NCBI GenBank assembly: GCA_008711295.1
Contig: VUYV01000081.1
Span: 1,388,099-1,452,098 of the forward strand
DNA from: Anarhynchus alexandrinus
Lineage: Eukaryota; Chordata; Aves; Charadriiformes; Charadriidae
Length of the DNA: 64,000 bases
Direction of reading: 5' to 3'
Below are positions 46,840-58,835 of this stretch, piece by piece. Under the pieces are notes generated by a model. That model ran no database searches. It was not told the origin of the DNA and saw nothing but the letters and a program-made list of their open reading frames with translations. How positions within the stretch are numbered: position 1 is the first letter of the stretch; each line of letters begins with the position of its first letter. A program made the translations under genes and the position numbers.

Positions 46840-49717
46840 AACTCCGCAGATTATTCCTACTGAGTGCTGTTGAACCGTGCTTTGAGGGCTGTGGTGGAGC
46901 TGGGCTACCGCGTGAGACCACAGCTATAAAGCCCTTCTGTTACCTTCTAATAGTGGTAACTTTTTCTGCTCTGTAAAAGCCTCCTCTGGACTGAGCTGTA
47001 CTTCTCTTGGTTTTGAGAAGCTTCAAGTAAAGGATTGCTGTGACAATTCCTTACTGTCTTGCAATATGAGTTTTATTAACCCACACTGAAGGAGGTGGGG
47101 TAAGCGACCTGGTTGTTCCTTACGAGCTGTTTCTGTGGTCAAGGCAGGCGCTGGTGTTTGTTGCCCTGGGCCCTCCGAGCTGAAGTTGTACCACGACACC
47201 TGATGTACGTTGATTTCTCTGTAGCAGCTGGTGAATTTTTCTAGCCCAAAGTTTCAGAGAACAATTTAGAGACTTACAGAACTCTTCTTAGCATTAAGCT
47301 CAATAGGGCCCAGCCAATTTTCTAGAAGTTCAAGGCCCACATTTATGTTTGAGGTGAACTTTTCACTTGCTTCTGCTTTTCTCCCACAGTGATTCCCTTC
47401 AAAGGGAGAGAGCTGCCCTGAGAAATGTGGGGACCATTTGTGTCCTGGGGTGTTTCCACCAGAAAACACAGAGCTATCTGTCCTGTACATGCTGTACCAT
47501 AGAGAGAAACGGGATTGCTGTTACAAACATGGTTGAATTGCTGGTCAGCACTTCCCATAAATACGCAGTATAAAATTTGGAGGGATGGATAAGTTTTCTG
47601 TTTATGAGAAAGGGATCACTAACAACTTGCTATTTTTGTCTCATCTTTAACTAAAATTTTGCAGTTCTCTCTGAAGAAATACCTCGTGGGGAAAAAATAT
47701 TAATGGAAAACTCCAAACCAAACCTGTCGGACTTTAAAGACTGAGGCACAAAGACCAGGCTACGTGCAATGGCTAGATGTGCACAAACCATGCATTCTCT
47801 CTACCCAAAAGGTATCTGCTGTCAAGAAGGCCATTGGATTTTAAGAATGAAATTGTGAAGTAGTTTAAAAACACAAGACAAATATAAACAAAATAATGGA
47901 CTCCGTTAGGCTATTTGTGAAATAATACTTGGGAGGTGTGCTGCTGTGCAGTTAAAACTCTGTCCTCGTGGGTCTGGAAAAGATGTAAATGTTGGAGGGG
48001 GGAAGCTCTCCTGTCCTTCTCAGCTGCCCCAGGAGAGGCTGAGGCACTGGTCTCGCTCGCGGTTACCTGCTTGGTCCTTGGGCTCAGCCCTGGTTGCGAT
48101 CTGCTTCAGGCTGCCCGGGCAGCAGGGAGAGGTGGGCTATGGGGAAGGAAACCCAGCAGGCAGATGGTCCTCTTCTCCATCTGCCCACCACTGCTGCAAC
48201 CATGATCTTTACTAGCCAAGCGTTCCCGTGGCTTTGATTTGTTGACCGTGTCTCCTGTAACCAAGAGGGCTGGAGTTACTCCTCACTTTTTGGGCATCTG
48301 CTTTCTCCCCCCCCCTCCAACTGCTATTGGTGGTGCAATGATCTCCTGTAAGCACCTTCAGGCACATCCAGAGTAGGGTGAGACCAACCTGGGGGAAAGA
48401 CCTGGGAAAATCTCTGTTGAGCCCGGTGGGATGGGTGGGAACACCAACACACGAGCCCCTGCCTGGCACTCTGTTGCTTGTTCTTGGTCTTCAGGGCTAG
48501 AAATTGGGAAACAATACCTAAAGTTGAAGGTTTTGGGTGTTTTTCATTCACACCAGGATCTGGTGGACTGCAGCATTTGCTGTCTGGTTCCTTGGAGAAA
48601 GCTCCCTTTTGGCTAAGGCTGTCGGTCACTGCTGGCCGGCGTCGGGGGTGGCAGCGGTGACACAGCGGGGCAGTGCCGATGAGTGATCTCTCCTGAGGCG
48701 TGTTTGCCAAGCAGGCTGGGCACGGCAGGTGGATAGTGGATCCTCTTCTGCCCGTGACACCCAGCAGCAGATGGCAGGGCCGCCGCTTGACACCTCGGGG
48801 TGCCGGGCTGCGTCCCCTCCCCATCGGCGCGGCCTTCCCCGGCCCAGGCACTGCCTGTGCCCCACCTGCGGCGGCTGCCGCCTTTCTTGGGGTGATGGCC
48901 GACACGGCTATTTGCTGCTTCGCTTGTCCTGCCCACCATGGATTACTCTAGCTGGTCTGAGCCGAGGCCCCAGTGCCCTGAACGGGGAGGGCCTGGCCCG
49001 CGGGTGGGCTTTGCTCGCAGCCATGCGGGAGAAAGCCCAGCAGGGCAGAAGAAAGTCCTCTGGCCTGTACGTGCTCCCGGGAGGAGGGGGAAAAAAACCC
49101 AAAACCCCAACAGTTTTGAATCCTCCTTGTATTGGATAGCATTTTCCCCCTCACCCCCATTGTTCTGCGTCTTTGGGTGACCGTATGTCTGGCAGCTCTC
49201 CATCAGCGTCAGAGCCGAGGCCACGGGGCACAACTGTCCCTTTTACGGGCGGCAGAGCTGACCCGGAATGAGCTCTGTAGCCCATCTCTTTAAGAGTTGG
49301 TCTGATGCGTCTGAATAATAAATCCCAAGAAGTGTCTCACGTACTTGAACAGAAAACACCTGGACTTTCCCCTCACGTTATGATCTCTTTGGCCATGTGC
49401 TTTTTCTTTCACTCTCTATCTTTTTTCCTCTCCCTGTTTTCCTCTTTCTTGCTTTTTCTTTTGCATACTGGCAGCAAAACTACTTTAAAAAAAACCAAAA
49501 ATATTTCTTTAATGACTGGTTGCAGAGCCTGTGCAGGCACACAGGGCAGCAGGGAGCCCTTTGGAGGAGCCCGGCCACGTTGGCTCAGGGTGAGCGGAGA
49601 TGGCTGTGCCCGGGGTGGGGGCAGAGCCTAGTGAAGGGGTGTGCTGGCTGTCCTCCCGCACCAACGCCCCCTTGGCTTCAGCCCCCTTGGATGTGTCTCC
49701 CGCAGGCAGGGGCTGGG
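46840..49717. other. Unannotated; GC-richer 48.0-49.1 kb
   Basis: The block at 48600-49070 is GC-rich with scattered CpG and holds a 193-codon minus-strand frame (48324-48905), rich in proline, arginine and alanine, overlapped by several frames on both strands. No domain, Kozak context or splice pattern supports it. It could be a weak CpG island or simple GC drift. Confidence 0.35.
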
Positions 49718-50276
49718 GCTGATTCTGCCCCTCTGCTCCACTCTCGTGAGACCCCACCTGGAGTACTGCCTCCAGCTCTGGAGTCCCCAACAGAACAAGG
49801 ACATGGACCTGCTGGAGCGTGTCCAGAGGAGAGCCACGAGGATGATGCGAGGGCTGGAGCACCTCTCCTATGAGGAGAGGCTGAAAGAGTTGGGGCTGTT
49901 CAGCCTGGAGAAGAGAAGGCTCCAGGGAGATCTTAGTGCGGCCTTCCAGTCCCTAAAGGGGCTCCAGGAGAGCTGGGGAAGGACTTTTGACTGGGGCATG
50001 GAGTGATAGGACGAGGGGGAATGGCTTCAAACTGGAAGAGGGCAGGTTTAGATTGAACATGAGGAAGAAGTTTTTCACTGTGAGGGTGGTGAGGCACTGT
50101 CCCAGGTTGCCCAGAGAGGTTGTTGAGGCCCCATCCCTGGAGGTGTTCAAGGCCAGGCTGGACGTGGCCTTGGGCAACCTGGTCTGGTGGGAGGTGTCCC
50201 TGCCTATGGCAGGGGGGTTGGAACTCGATGGTCTTCAAGGTCCTTTCCAACCTAAACCATTCTATGATTCTATGAT
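49718..50276 (+). mobile_element. CR1 retrotransposon, 5'-truncated, about 0.56 kb (young subfamily)
   Basis: Starts at 'ctgattctgcccctctgctc' within ORF2, equivalent to about 22490 in the longer copy, and ends in two ATTCTATG units. The coding part retains [30 protein letters not shown] and [10 protein letters not shown]. It is open through 49641-50006, which is the CR1 reading frame plus some host flank. No catalytic motif is present. Confidence 0.97.
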
Positions 50277-52783
50277 CTCTGAAGAAGTCAGTCGGGGTCT
50301 CTGCAGCACCTGGAAGTGAGGTGGTGCGTCCAACGGCCGGGGCACATGCGGGTGCTGTGGCCTTTCCCAACTCGCTGTGCCCTGGGAGGTGAGGAACACG
50401 CAGCAGTGTGTCATTGCGCCTTCCCTTCCGGAGCCTTTTTCCTCCTACTCTGCCCCATCAATTAAATCTGCACCTGTAGGGTGTTTCCAAAGACTTGTGT
50501 AATAATGTACTTCTTGTTTTGGGGGAAGAAAGAAACATTTTCTTTCCTTCAGTTCTGTAGAGATAACCTAGGCATAAATACCTGCTAATTTTGGGGTCCC
50601 AGGCTCCAAAATTGAGAGGTTCAGGGTGCCAGGAGAGTTGCTAACTTTAATTGAAGCCACGCATTCGTTATTGTACCAGCTGCTCCAGTATCATGAATTC
50701 TTGGAAGCAGTCTACCATCAGCTAGCGTTATCAGCTCGCTCACGGTTCTTACCTGAGAATTTACCTAGTTTTATTTTCTACTTTTTTTTTTTTTTCCCCG
50801 AAGGAGCATAAATTGAGCTTCTGCAGGCTGGTGGGTTTCTGTGGTGGCTCCTTTGTTGTTCCAGTATTACAAATGAGGACCTGAAGCACAAAATAATAAA
50901 CATCCCCAATTTTTAGAATTCAAATGGATAGTTACCCTGGTGCTTCCAGTCCGAGTACTCTAAACGGCCTTGATTTAAAGGGTGTATTTTACCTCCTATT
51001 GGTTGTTGTATGTTTCTGGAAATACAACAACGTAAGGTTTTCAGGGATGATTTTTCCTTTTCTGACTGGTAGAATACAACAGTATCGGGATCAAGATTGA
51101 CTTTAGAATACCTGAACATACACCGAGCATTATTGTTTTCTGGGTTTCCGATGTAAGTATAACTATTTTTCTGTAGTTTTCACAACCTGTAGAGGTGGTC
51201 CAATTTAACTAAATTTACAGCTAGTCTATATTCAAGGGTAAGAATTAAATTGAAACTTTGGATTACTGACTTTTTTTTAATAATTAAACAAAACTATTAC
51301 TTTAGGTAAACTAAACTATTATTTTCAGTAACTGAACTAATTCTGATTTTAGTAAATAAAACTAGAAAGTGAAGAGTAAAGAGCGAAGCAATATGTAAGG
51401 TTTGAAAAAGGTCAGTGTGGCTACTTCGTAGTGGATTTTAACACAAGGGTTCTGTTTATTATAACAGTTTGTTACCATAGAAGTATAAACTGAAAGGTAG
51501 CAATGATGACTTAGTGTAATATGTTATATTAAATAAACTTGTCCTGGTAGCGCTGCATGCGAGGCTTTATTTACATTACAGTAAGCTGTTTGCTGCTGCA
51601 TTTACAATTCTGCTGTACAAATAAATTAAGGGTTCTCATGACCGTACGATTTACTTTCTCCCTGCAAACTGAAAGACGTTAATATTTTTAAGCATATTTG
51701 CTTGGAAGTGGTTACATGAAATTTTCTGTTGGGGGACCATCAAACCTATCATCTAAGAAAGGGAATAGGTGAAAGTCAGTCTTATCTTCTTGTTCCTAAA
51801 CTTAAAAGATGGGCAAATATTAAATATTGCATTTAGAACTCAATGTTATTGCAAACAATATTGAATAACCTTTCAAAATCTGTTCCTGTCCAGCAATAAC
51901 AGATGAACAGCTACAAAATGAAATACGTTAGGAGAGCCAGTGCAATCGCACAGAGAGCTTTGACTCTCTGATCTTCTGTGTTTCACAAATGTACTCTTTC
52001 GGAAATCAGTGAATTTATGCTCCAGCTTTGGTCAAGCTGAACAGGCGCGGCTGAGGGAGTGATTTGGCCTGTAAGATTGGTGGTGGTGGTGACAGATAAG
52101 CTGTGAGGGAAAAACCGAGTCTGAACTTCCGATCCCAGGATAATTTGCAGGGCTAACGAACTGGGGGCTGAGGACAGGGAAGAAGTATTTCTGTTTAGAT
52201 AAAGGAGCAGACTTTGTCTGCACTCCAGGTACAAAGGCCGTGGAACATCACAGGCCAGTGTGTTTTTATATAATATTTTCATTAAGATACGTACTTCCGA
52301 CATGATACAAATATAATTCCTTATGTGAACATCTGTTACTTTAAAAAAAAAAAAGGTTTAGTTTGATTTCATATAAGGAAGGATAGAGCTGGCAGAATTA
52401 ATTTGAAATGTGTTGACGTAAGTATTTGGAGTTAAGCTCTTTCTCTTTCTCCCCTTTTTCGCTAAAAGCTGTTTGACAAAACACAGAGTAACCTATTCTT
52501 TTTGTAAGCAATGCCTCCTTTGGTTGCTCAGCCTGATGCCTGATGCCTTCCCAGTCGTTGGGGCTGTGGCCGGGTCCTGGGCGGGGAGCGATGCTCCTCT
52601 TGCCCCTGCGCAGTGCGCGGTTTGACACAGTGCCCCCCCGAGGGCACGTGCCGTCAGGTGTTCTGAGTCACCAAATTCACCTCCCTTGGAAGTTATAAAC
52701 TGTCTAGCTAAAACATTTATAGGATTTTTCTCAAGTGTGTACTCAATCCTCAAATGCTGATCCTATGTTTTCTTTTTTTCCAG
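50277..52783. other. AT-rich sequence upstream of the terminal exon; possible intron
   Basis: Nothing recognised. If the exon at 52784 is real, this would be its upstream intron. A long minus-strand frame at 51983-52303 is unsupported. Confidence 0.4.
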
Positions 52784-52945
52784 AATGAGCCTCCCGTTGT
52801 GTTACAATGGAACAAAAACTTGCAAAGAATACTGATCAATAAAAATAAACAAATCTCACCGGGAAAGTTAGGAATTACTGAAATGGGATTTAAACGTTTC
52901 TCACCTGGTGGATCTGCTTTGTCTGAAAGCATGTTAGAATTATGA
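52784..52945 (+). CDS. Probable 3'-terminal coding exon of an unidentified gene
   Basis: A strong acceptor (TTTTCTTTTTTTCCAG ending at 52783) is followed directly by a 54-codon open frame in phase 0, starting NEPPVVLQWNKNLQRIL and ending SALSESMLEL before TGA at 52943-52945. A variant poly(A) signal ATTAAA lies at 53034-53039, 89 bases after the stop, giving a short and well-formed last exon. The peptide is basic in the middle (INKNKQ, KLGITEMGFKRF) with serine-rich ends and looks like a protein tail. No transmembrane segment or motif is visible, and I do not recognise the family. Upstream exons should lie on the plus strand toward the CpG island at 9-10 kb, but I could not identify them. A chance open frame next to a pyrimidine run is the alternative. 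Confidence 0.45.
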   Translation, partial: NEPPVVLQWNKNLQRILINKNKQISPGKLGITEMGFKRFSPGGSALSESMLEL

Positions 52946-53033
52946 TATTGTATTGATCACTGTAACAAAGTTGTAGTACTGTGAAGTGTTTTTAAAGGAA
53001 ATATTTTCCAGTTTCTATAAAGGCTCTTATGTA

Positions 53034-53039
53034 ATTAAA
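53034..53039 (+). terminator. Candidate poly(A) signal ATTAAA
   Basis: The commonest variant of AATAAA, placed 89 bases after the stop codon of the putative terminal exon. Meaningful only if that exon is real. Confidence 0.35.
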
Positions 53040-54006
53040 CCCGGACTCTTTGGCTATGGTAACACGTTTTCTCTTTTGATATATTGATTTAGTAGTCATC
53101 GTTAATATTATATTGAAGATTTTTTTGCATGAAACAAATCATGCAAAATCCCTAGGGCTGAATAGCAGGTAATAATCAGGTAAACCAACCCACCAAAAAA
53201 CCAACCAACCAAAGAAAAAGTAACCAATGATGTGTAATTGAGAACAAAGCTAATTTTTAGCGTTCTGAGCTGGAAACGATGATTTATCTGGGAAATTACA
53301 AGTTATCTGAGAGCGATTGCTGTTGATTTGAAGGTTCATTAGCAAATACGATTATTTTGCTATTTCTGGTGAAGGTGAGCTGAAATGATTTGGGTAATGT
53401 GGCTGCTAAGTCAAATATAAGTTGATACTACCTGACCTCTCTTCGTAGTTTCTCTGTCCGTGGAAAGCCTAACTGAAGGCAGAGCTCAGTACTTTATGGC
53501 TATTTGGCAAAAGGAAAATCATATTTTATTGCTATTTGGCAAAATATTAATGACCCTTGTAGGGAGGCTTTATGCATTTATCCGATAATGCTTACAGAAA
53601 GCTCTGAATCTGACAAACATAGATGAGTAGAAGACTTTGAAAGAGTAATGTAGACAAATCGGCTTTCTGGTATTGAGTCTGTCTGTCTGAAGTCTGTCTG
53701 CGTGTCTGTGCACTCCCAAGAGGGTGTGGGGCTGCCCATGGTCTGGGCCGTGTCCGAAAGCCCCAGGAGGTGTCTCACTTGCCTTAGGACGTCTTAGGTC
53801 ACACGGGTGACCTAGGTTAGGCAGCAGAAATGGCTTTTAGGTGTCTGTCTTCTTTAACAGACCTATAAACACGTAAATACAGGTGTGGGAATCTCAAAGT
53901 GGACTTTGCACTACGAGCTTGAAATTTTTCATTACAGCATAAAGCAAGAATACCTTGCTTTTTCTTTCCTTGAAAAAACATTGCACGAGGTCAAGTTTGC
54001 CGTCAT
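53040..54006. other. Sequence downstream of the putative terminal exon
   Basis: No gene recognised. A 14-base direct repeat 'gctatttggcaaaa' occurs at 53499 and 53531. Confidence 0.45.
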
Positions 54007-54096
54007 TGTTTCTGAATGAGAATACATTTGTATAGATTTATCACTGGCATTTGTTTCTGAATGAAAATACATTTCTATAGATTTATCACTGGCATT
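54007..54096 (+). repeat. 45-bp tandem duplication, two copies
   Basis: 54007-54051 and 54052-54096 match at 43 of 45 positions, each beginning 'tgtttctgaatga' and ending 'tttatcactggcatt'. No repeat family is recognised. The unit is a multiple of three and lies inside a minus-strand open frame (53932-54231), which I regard as chance. Confidence 0.95.
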
Positions 54097-57000
54097 TTTT
54101 CCTGGTATTTTTTTTTTCCCCTTGTTATGAGAAAAATTTGGAGTGCAGTTTGTGTCATCGATGTGAAAACAGTGAGAAACTGACTCAGGGTATCTCCGAC
54201 CCAGTTGAGAAATCCCCCTTATGTACTTCACTTTGACATCTGCTTGTGTAAAGTTTTTTTTTCTTTCACTGCTTAGCTTATGATTTTATCCTTTCGGAAG
54301 AATTAAAGGGAAAAAACTCCATCATTTTTCATTACTTGATTTAATCTTGTTATTATCACTATTAAACCATCAGGACTTACATGAAAAGTTTTCTTCTTGC
54401 ACTGAGATGACTTTAGAATATGTTCTCCTTTATCCAAGTTGGGAATATTTCTGTGCCTTTGTTATTTTTTTTTTTTTTTAAGTAAATTCTTCCATCATGG
54501 TGCTCTGACCTATCTGTAGCAGTTTTCCAGCCACACGTCTGAGGGAGACAAGCTTCAGCTATCTTAGTATGGGTGGGATCGAAATATATATGAGGGGTTC
54601 CATGTTTATATTTTATTATGTTTTTTATGTGGTTTAATATTGTACCGGCTCTTCTCTAGTCCTGTCGCATGCCATTCACGTTTCAGGCTGAATTCATTTG
54701 CTCCAGGCCTTTTGCTACTGTTGCTGTTCAACTTCTCCTGTGTACGAAATGATGATGAGGACCCTGAGGTAGGAAAGACGCGGTAGTGCTGGAGAACAGG
54801 AGAGCAGGGAAACAGCGGTCAGTCCTACCTGGGGAGCAAGAAAAGGGTTAAGGCACCGGGGACCGGTTAAAATCTCTGTGACACGCGGTCACGGAGACCA
54901 AGGCTTTTTCCCATTGCTGTAGTTTCTTTCCTATCTAAATCACTATTAATTTAAATACTTCATTGTTAAGAAATAGTCTGGTTTTGTAACAGTGCCTTCA
55001 AGTGTTGCATAAGTACTGAATATGTAAATATTCCATTTAATTGATTTTTTTTTTTCCTGGAAAAAGGCCAAATAGAAGTACTAGGAAATGTAATAACTTT
55101 TTTTTTTTTGGTAAATATTAGCCAATGGACTTTTTCAGTGCAAGTGGTATGCACTGCAAATAAACCCTGTTATTGCTGCATAGCTTATTGACATAGTAAA
55201 TATGTTGTCAGTGTCTGGACAGCTACCTATAAAAGTTTTATGGTGTCTGTAGATAATGTGAAGATGAAGTGAGATGGTGAGGAATTTACCTGACTTTCAT
55301 TTCACTGTGTGAAGGAAATACAACTCGGTTTTATTGGGGGTTTTTTTGTGTTTTTTTTTTTTTTGTGGTGGTTNGGTTTTCATTTTTTATTTTTATTTGC
55401 ACTTTTTAGGAAGTATACCCGTTTATTTATAATATCTTAACCTACAACAGAGAATCTTGGTGAATTCCCTAGGATGATGCATTCTTCTATCTGTGTTCTT
55501 CTAACTTTTCAGCCCTTTTCCCCAACTGTTATTTCTTGTAGGATATCAGTACCTCGTTAAAAGGTGAGACAGCCAGTTAATCTATGTAAAGCTATACATT
55601 TCTGTCAAAATATCCAAGGTAATCCATGTCCAGAAGTTATTTTCATTTATAAATGTGGTTTTTACTTTGTTTACTGTTGAATTCAGTGTTGCAGCTGGGG
55701 GCAGAAGGCTCCGTGGAGTTCTGCCTGTTTGTTGGTTTCAGTTAATGTTTTGGTTACGCTTTGAAAACATCCCTGGCTTTGGGTTTGGTGCTGTAGGGCA
55801 CCCTGACAGCCCGGAATGCTCCTTTCCTGTGCAGGGGATGTAGGGACTGGAAGAAGAATGCATGACCTATACAGGGAATCAGGCAGGGGGAAACCAAAAA
55901 TAACAAACAAATGTGTTCGTCGATAAAATTCCTTGATGGATACTGCAGAGGTTTTCATGTCACTGACTTAAAAATTGCTCCTGTGGCAGAGCTCAGCAGA
56001 GACGGCCTCAGTGCGCGTCACTGGGAGGGGGTTGGGGCACACTTTCACCCTCCTGCTTATCGCTGCTGTCAGCGACAGTTATCTTGTGGGCTGCATCTGA
56101 ATCACGTGCAGGTACTGGAGGAAGACATTGATTTCCTCTGTGGCTTACGCAGCCTTTTAGGTGCTGTCACTGATACCTGCCTGGGCTAGTGAGGAACTCT
56201 TCTTCCTCTTAATTCTGGCTTTGGTTGAATTATGCAGTGGGTAACAATACAGCTCGATGAAAAAACAAGTGAATATTAAAAGTGACCGTGCATCCAAAAT
56301 CTTTAGAGGACTCTATTACCCAAAAGCTAATTTTTCCCTATCAATGTATGTCTGGTTTTCTAACAAACTTTCTTCTTGTCTAGGGGCTTTGTGTATTGCC
56401 GCTGTCAACATCAGGCTCGGCAGTTCACCGAGATTTTGTTACTTTTTATCGTTCGTAAAAAGTCACCTTTCCCATTTCTCCTCAACTGAGCATGTGAAAC
56501 AGCTTACGGGACGGTGCTGTGCGTGGGTGCGATCATCCACAGAGCGCTGGGAGGAACTGGGGGTGGCGGCACCCCAGGTGTCCCGCTTCTCCCTGCCCCT
56601 GCGGGCACGGGGCTGCTGCCATCCCCGCGCTCGCCGCCGGGGCGCTCCCGACTGAACTGGCAAAGGCCTCTACATTTTAATGGGCTTGGGCTGCCGGAAT
56701 CTCTTAGGCCACTTTTAGAATTTTAAGCTGTGGTTGAGTGTTTCTTGGGAAGAGACTTTCCCTGAATTCTCGTTTCCTATTGGCTGAAGGAAAGTGGGTT
56801 TTCATTGCGCTGTTCTTTGAAGCTAAAATAATCAGACTTGACTGGAAGTATTTGTTTTCTGTAAAAATATGTAATCATAATTCTGAAGGATGATGCTGTC
56901 TGTATACGAGTCTTTTAGAAATTGTTTCCGTTGACATACCTGGTCTGTTCATAATACCTTTAGTTTTCAATCATACCAAGTGCCCGAGCGTATTATTTTT

Positions 57001-57744
57001 ATACCTCGTACTTCACGTAGGTTGAAACATTTCTGTAAATTTGTGATCTGATATGACAACATATACTCCTATTATTTTCTCTATGTACTCTTTTTTTGTG
57101 GGTTTTCTTTTGGTTGTTTTTTTTTTTTTTTTTTTTTNCTAGGAAATTGCAGGTAGCACGGAAGAAAGCTCTCCGGTTCATCGCCACGAGGTGTGTAAAC
57201 AGCAGATGGGTTTGATATCTGGGTGCGCGTCTGACCTCGCAGCGGCAGTGGGACCAATCAGCCTTAGTCCGAAGTTCCGGGCAGCGGGGGGGGCTGCGGG
57301 GAAGGGGGGGCTGCGGGGAGGGGTGCGTTGCGGACACGTGGGCTGCTGGGAGGCAGGGCAGTGTTCAGGAAGGGCAGGTCCCTCCTCCTCTTCATCCTTT
57401 CTGCTGAAGTCCACCGATGATTCAACATAATGAATAAGTCAGTATCAAAGCTATAGAATAACACTATTAATAAGCAAAACCCTCCCGGTTCAAAGGAAGC
57501 CACATTTCAAAGTTACTACTGGGAAAATGATGTAAAAGATGACACTTATCTGAAGCAAAAGAAGTCAGGTTGCATGGGGGGTGGGTAATAATTATATAAA
57601 TAATATAGATTGTAAAAGTGGTGGAACAGGGAGAGAACAGAGTGGCTGGGTACTGCTTTTAATGATGTGCTAAACTGTTAACCTGGTGATGAGGGTGGTC
57701 ACGCTAGACATAGCAGACTCAGACTCAACTCACTTCTGTGTCTA
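54097..57744. other. Unannotated sequence with T-rich runs and a GC-rich patch
   Basis: Holds long T runs with single Ns at 55374 and 57138, and a CpG-containing GC-rich patch at 56510-56655. No exon set or repeat family is recognised. Confidence 0.4.
57285..57323 (+). repeat. G-rich tract with quadruplex-forming potential
   Basis: Five G runs of four to eight bases are separated by short CTGC, AA and A spacers. This satisfies the usual G-quadruplex pattern. It lies in a GC-rich patch (57180-57400) just after a T run with an N. Confidence 0.8.
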
Positions 57745-57932
57745 AGGACACTTGGACACACAGCTCCCCTCCCTGAAGAAAGCGCTCTGTCAACCAGGCT
57801 AGAAATAACGCAGAAATAGGTCTGTTGTGCTGCTCTGTATAGCAAATTAAACATTCAGGGGAGCAGGGACTGGAACCAGATGTCTCATTTCCCAAGTGAC
57901 TAATCTAGCCACCAGGCTGGAGAGTTACACTT
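57745..57932 (-). mobile_element. Ancient tRNA-derived SINE-like repeat, apparently dimeric
   Basis: On the minus strand 57866-57930 reads AGCCTGGTGGCTAGATTAG (box A-like), then, about 20 bases on, CTGGTTCCAGTCCC (box B-like), the layout of a tRNA-related RNA polymerase III promoter. A second similar unit lies at 57745-57810 ('aaccaggctagaaat' on the plus strand, compared with 'caccaggctggagag'). Both are much diverged. An intact tRNA gene is excluded because no acceptor stem can be drawn. This is probably a sauropsid or amniote SINE. Confidence 0.42.
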
Positions 57933-58253
57933 TCTCATTACCCCTCCTTTCCTCCATCTACATACAGTTTGTACACGGGAGACAGCTCCAGTTGGCCCGT
58001 AGCATTAGAAATTGTCGCGCTGGCATATAGTTTTCCACAGGGTACAATTGGATCATCCCTAATTCACGTGCAGGAGGGAGTGATTAGCCAAAAGGTATTT
58101 TGGTAGGTCGAGCACCAAGACCTGCATGGCTCATCATAGAGGCAAAGTGTTATTATTTTTATTTGCTTTATCTGAGGGATTTCTGTGCCCTTGTGGCTGC
58201 CTCAAGGAGTCAAAACACCTTAAATTCCAGTCTGAGCTGAAAAGAATATGAGG

Positions 58254-58835
58254 AAATGGCCGCCTGGGCTGCGTGAGGAGGAGTGTCACCTGCAGGTTGA
58301 GGGAGGTGATCTTTCCCCTCTACTCAGCACTGGTGAGGACACATCAGCAGCGCTTCGTTCAGTTCTGGGCTCCCCAGTCCAAGAGAGGTGTGGACATACT
58401 GGAGCAAGTCCAGCACAGGGCCACAAAGGTGATGAAGGGCACTGCACCGTCTCCTCTCTGAGGAGAGACTGAGCGAGCTGGGACTCTTCGGTCTGGAGAA
58501 GAGGCGGCTCAGGGCGATCTCGTCAATGTTTACAAATAGCTGAAGGGAGGGAGTGCAAAGGAGGGAGCCAGACCCTCTTCAGCGGTGCCCTCTGACAGGA
58601 CAAGAGCCAACTAAAACGCGGGAAGTCTGTCGGAACAACAAGAAACACCTTCTTACTGTGAGGGTGACTGAGCACTGGCACAGGCTGCCCAGAGAAGCTG
58701 TGGAACCTCCATCCTTGGAGGTATTCAGAGCTTTACCGGACACAGTCCTGGACTACCTGCTGTAGCTGGGCTTGCTTGAGCGCGAGGGTGGGACTAGACA
58801 GTCCCCAAGGCCTCTTCTGACTTCAGTTTTTCTGT
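58254..58835 (+). mobile_element. CR1 3' fragment, old subfamily
   Basis: Begins 'aaatggccgcctgggctgcg' and has CR1 blocks such as 'ctctactcagcactggtgag', 'ggtctggagaagaggcggct' and 'ggctgcccagagaagctgtg'. It ends 'cctcttctgacttcagtttt' without a clean tail. ORF2 residues ([19 protein letters not shown]) survive between frameshifts, so it is older than the 22-kb group. Confidence 0.92.

Noticed and set aside
48324..48905. 193-codon minus-strand open frame
   Set aside because: GC-driven, low-complexity proline/arginine/alanine content, overlapped by several other frames, and no splice or start context.
57866..57930. tRNA gene on the minus strand
   Set aside because: Box A- and B-like elements are present, but no acceptor or anticodon stems can be formed. 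A decayed SINE explains it better.
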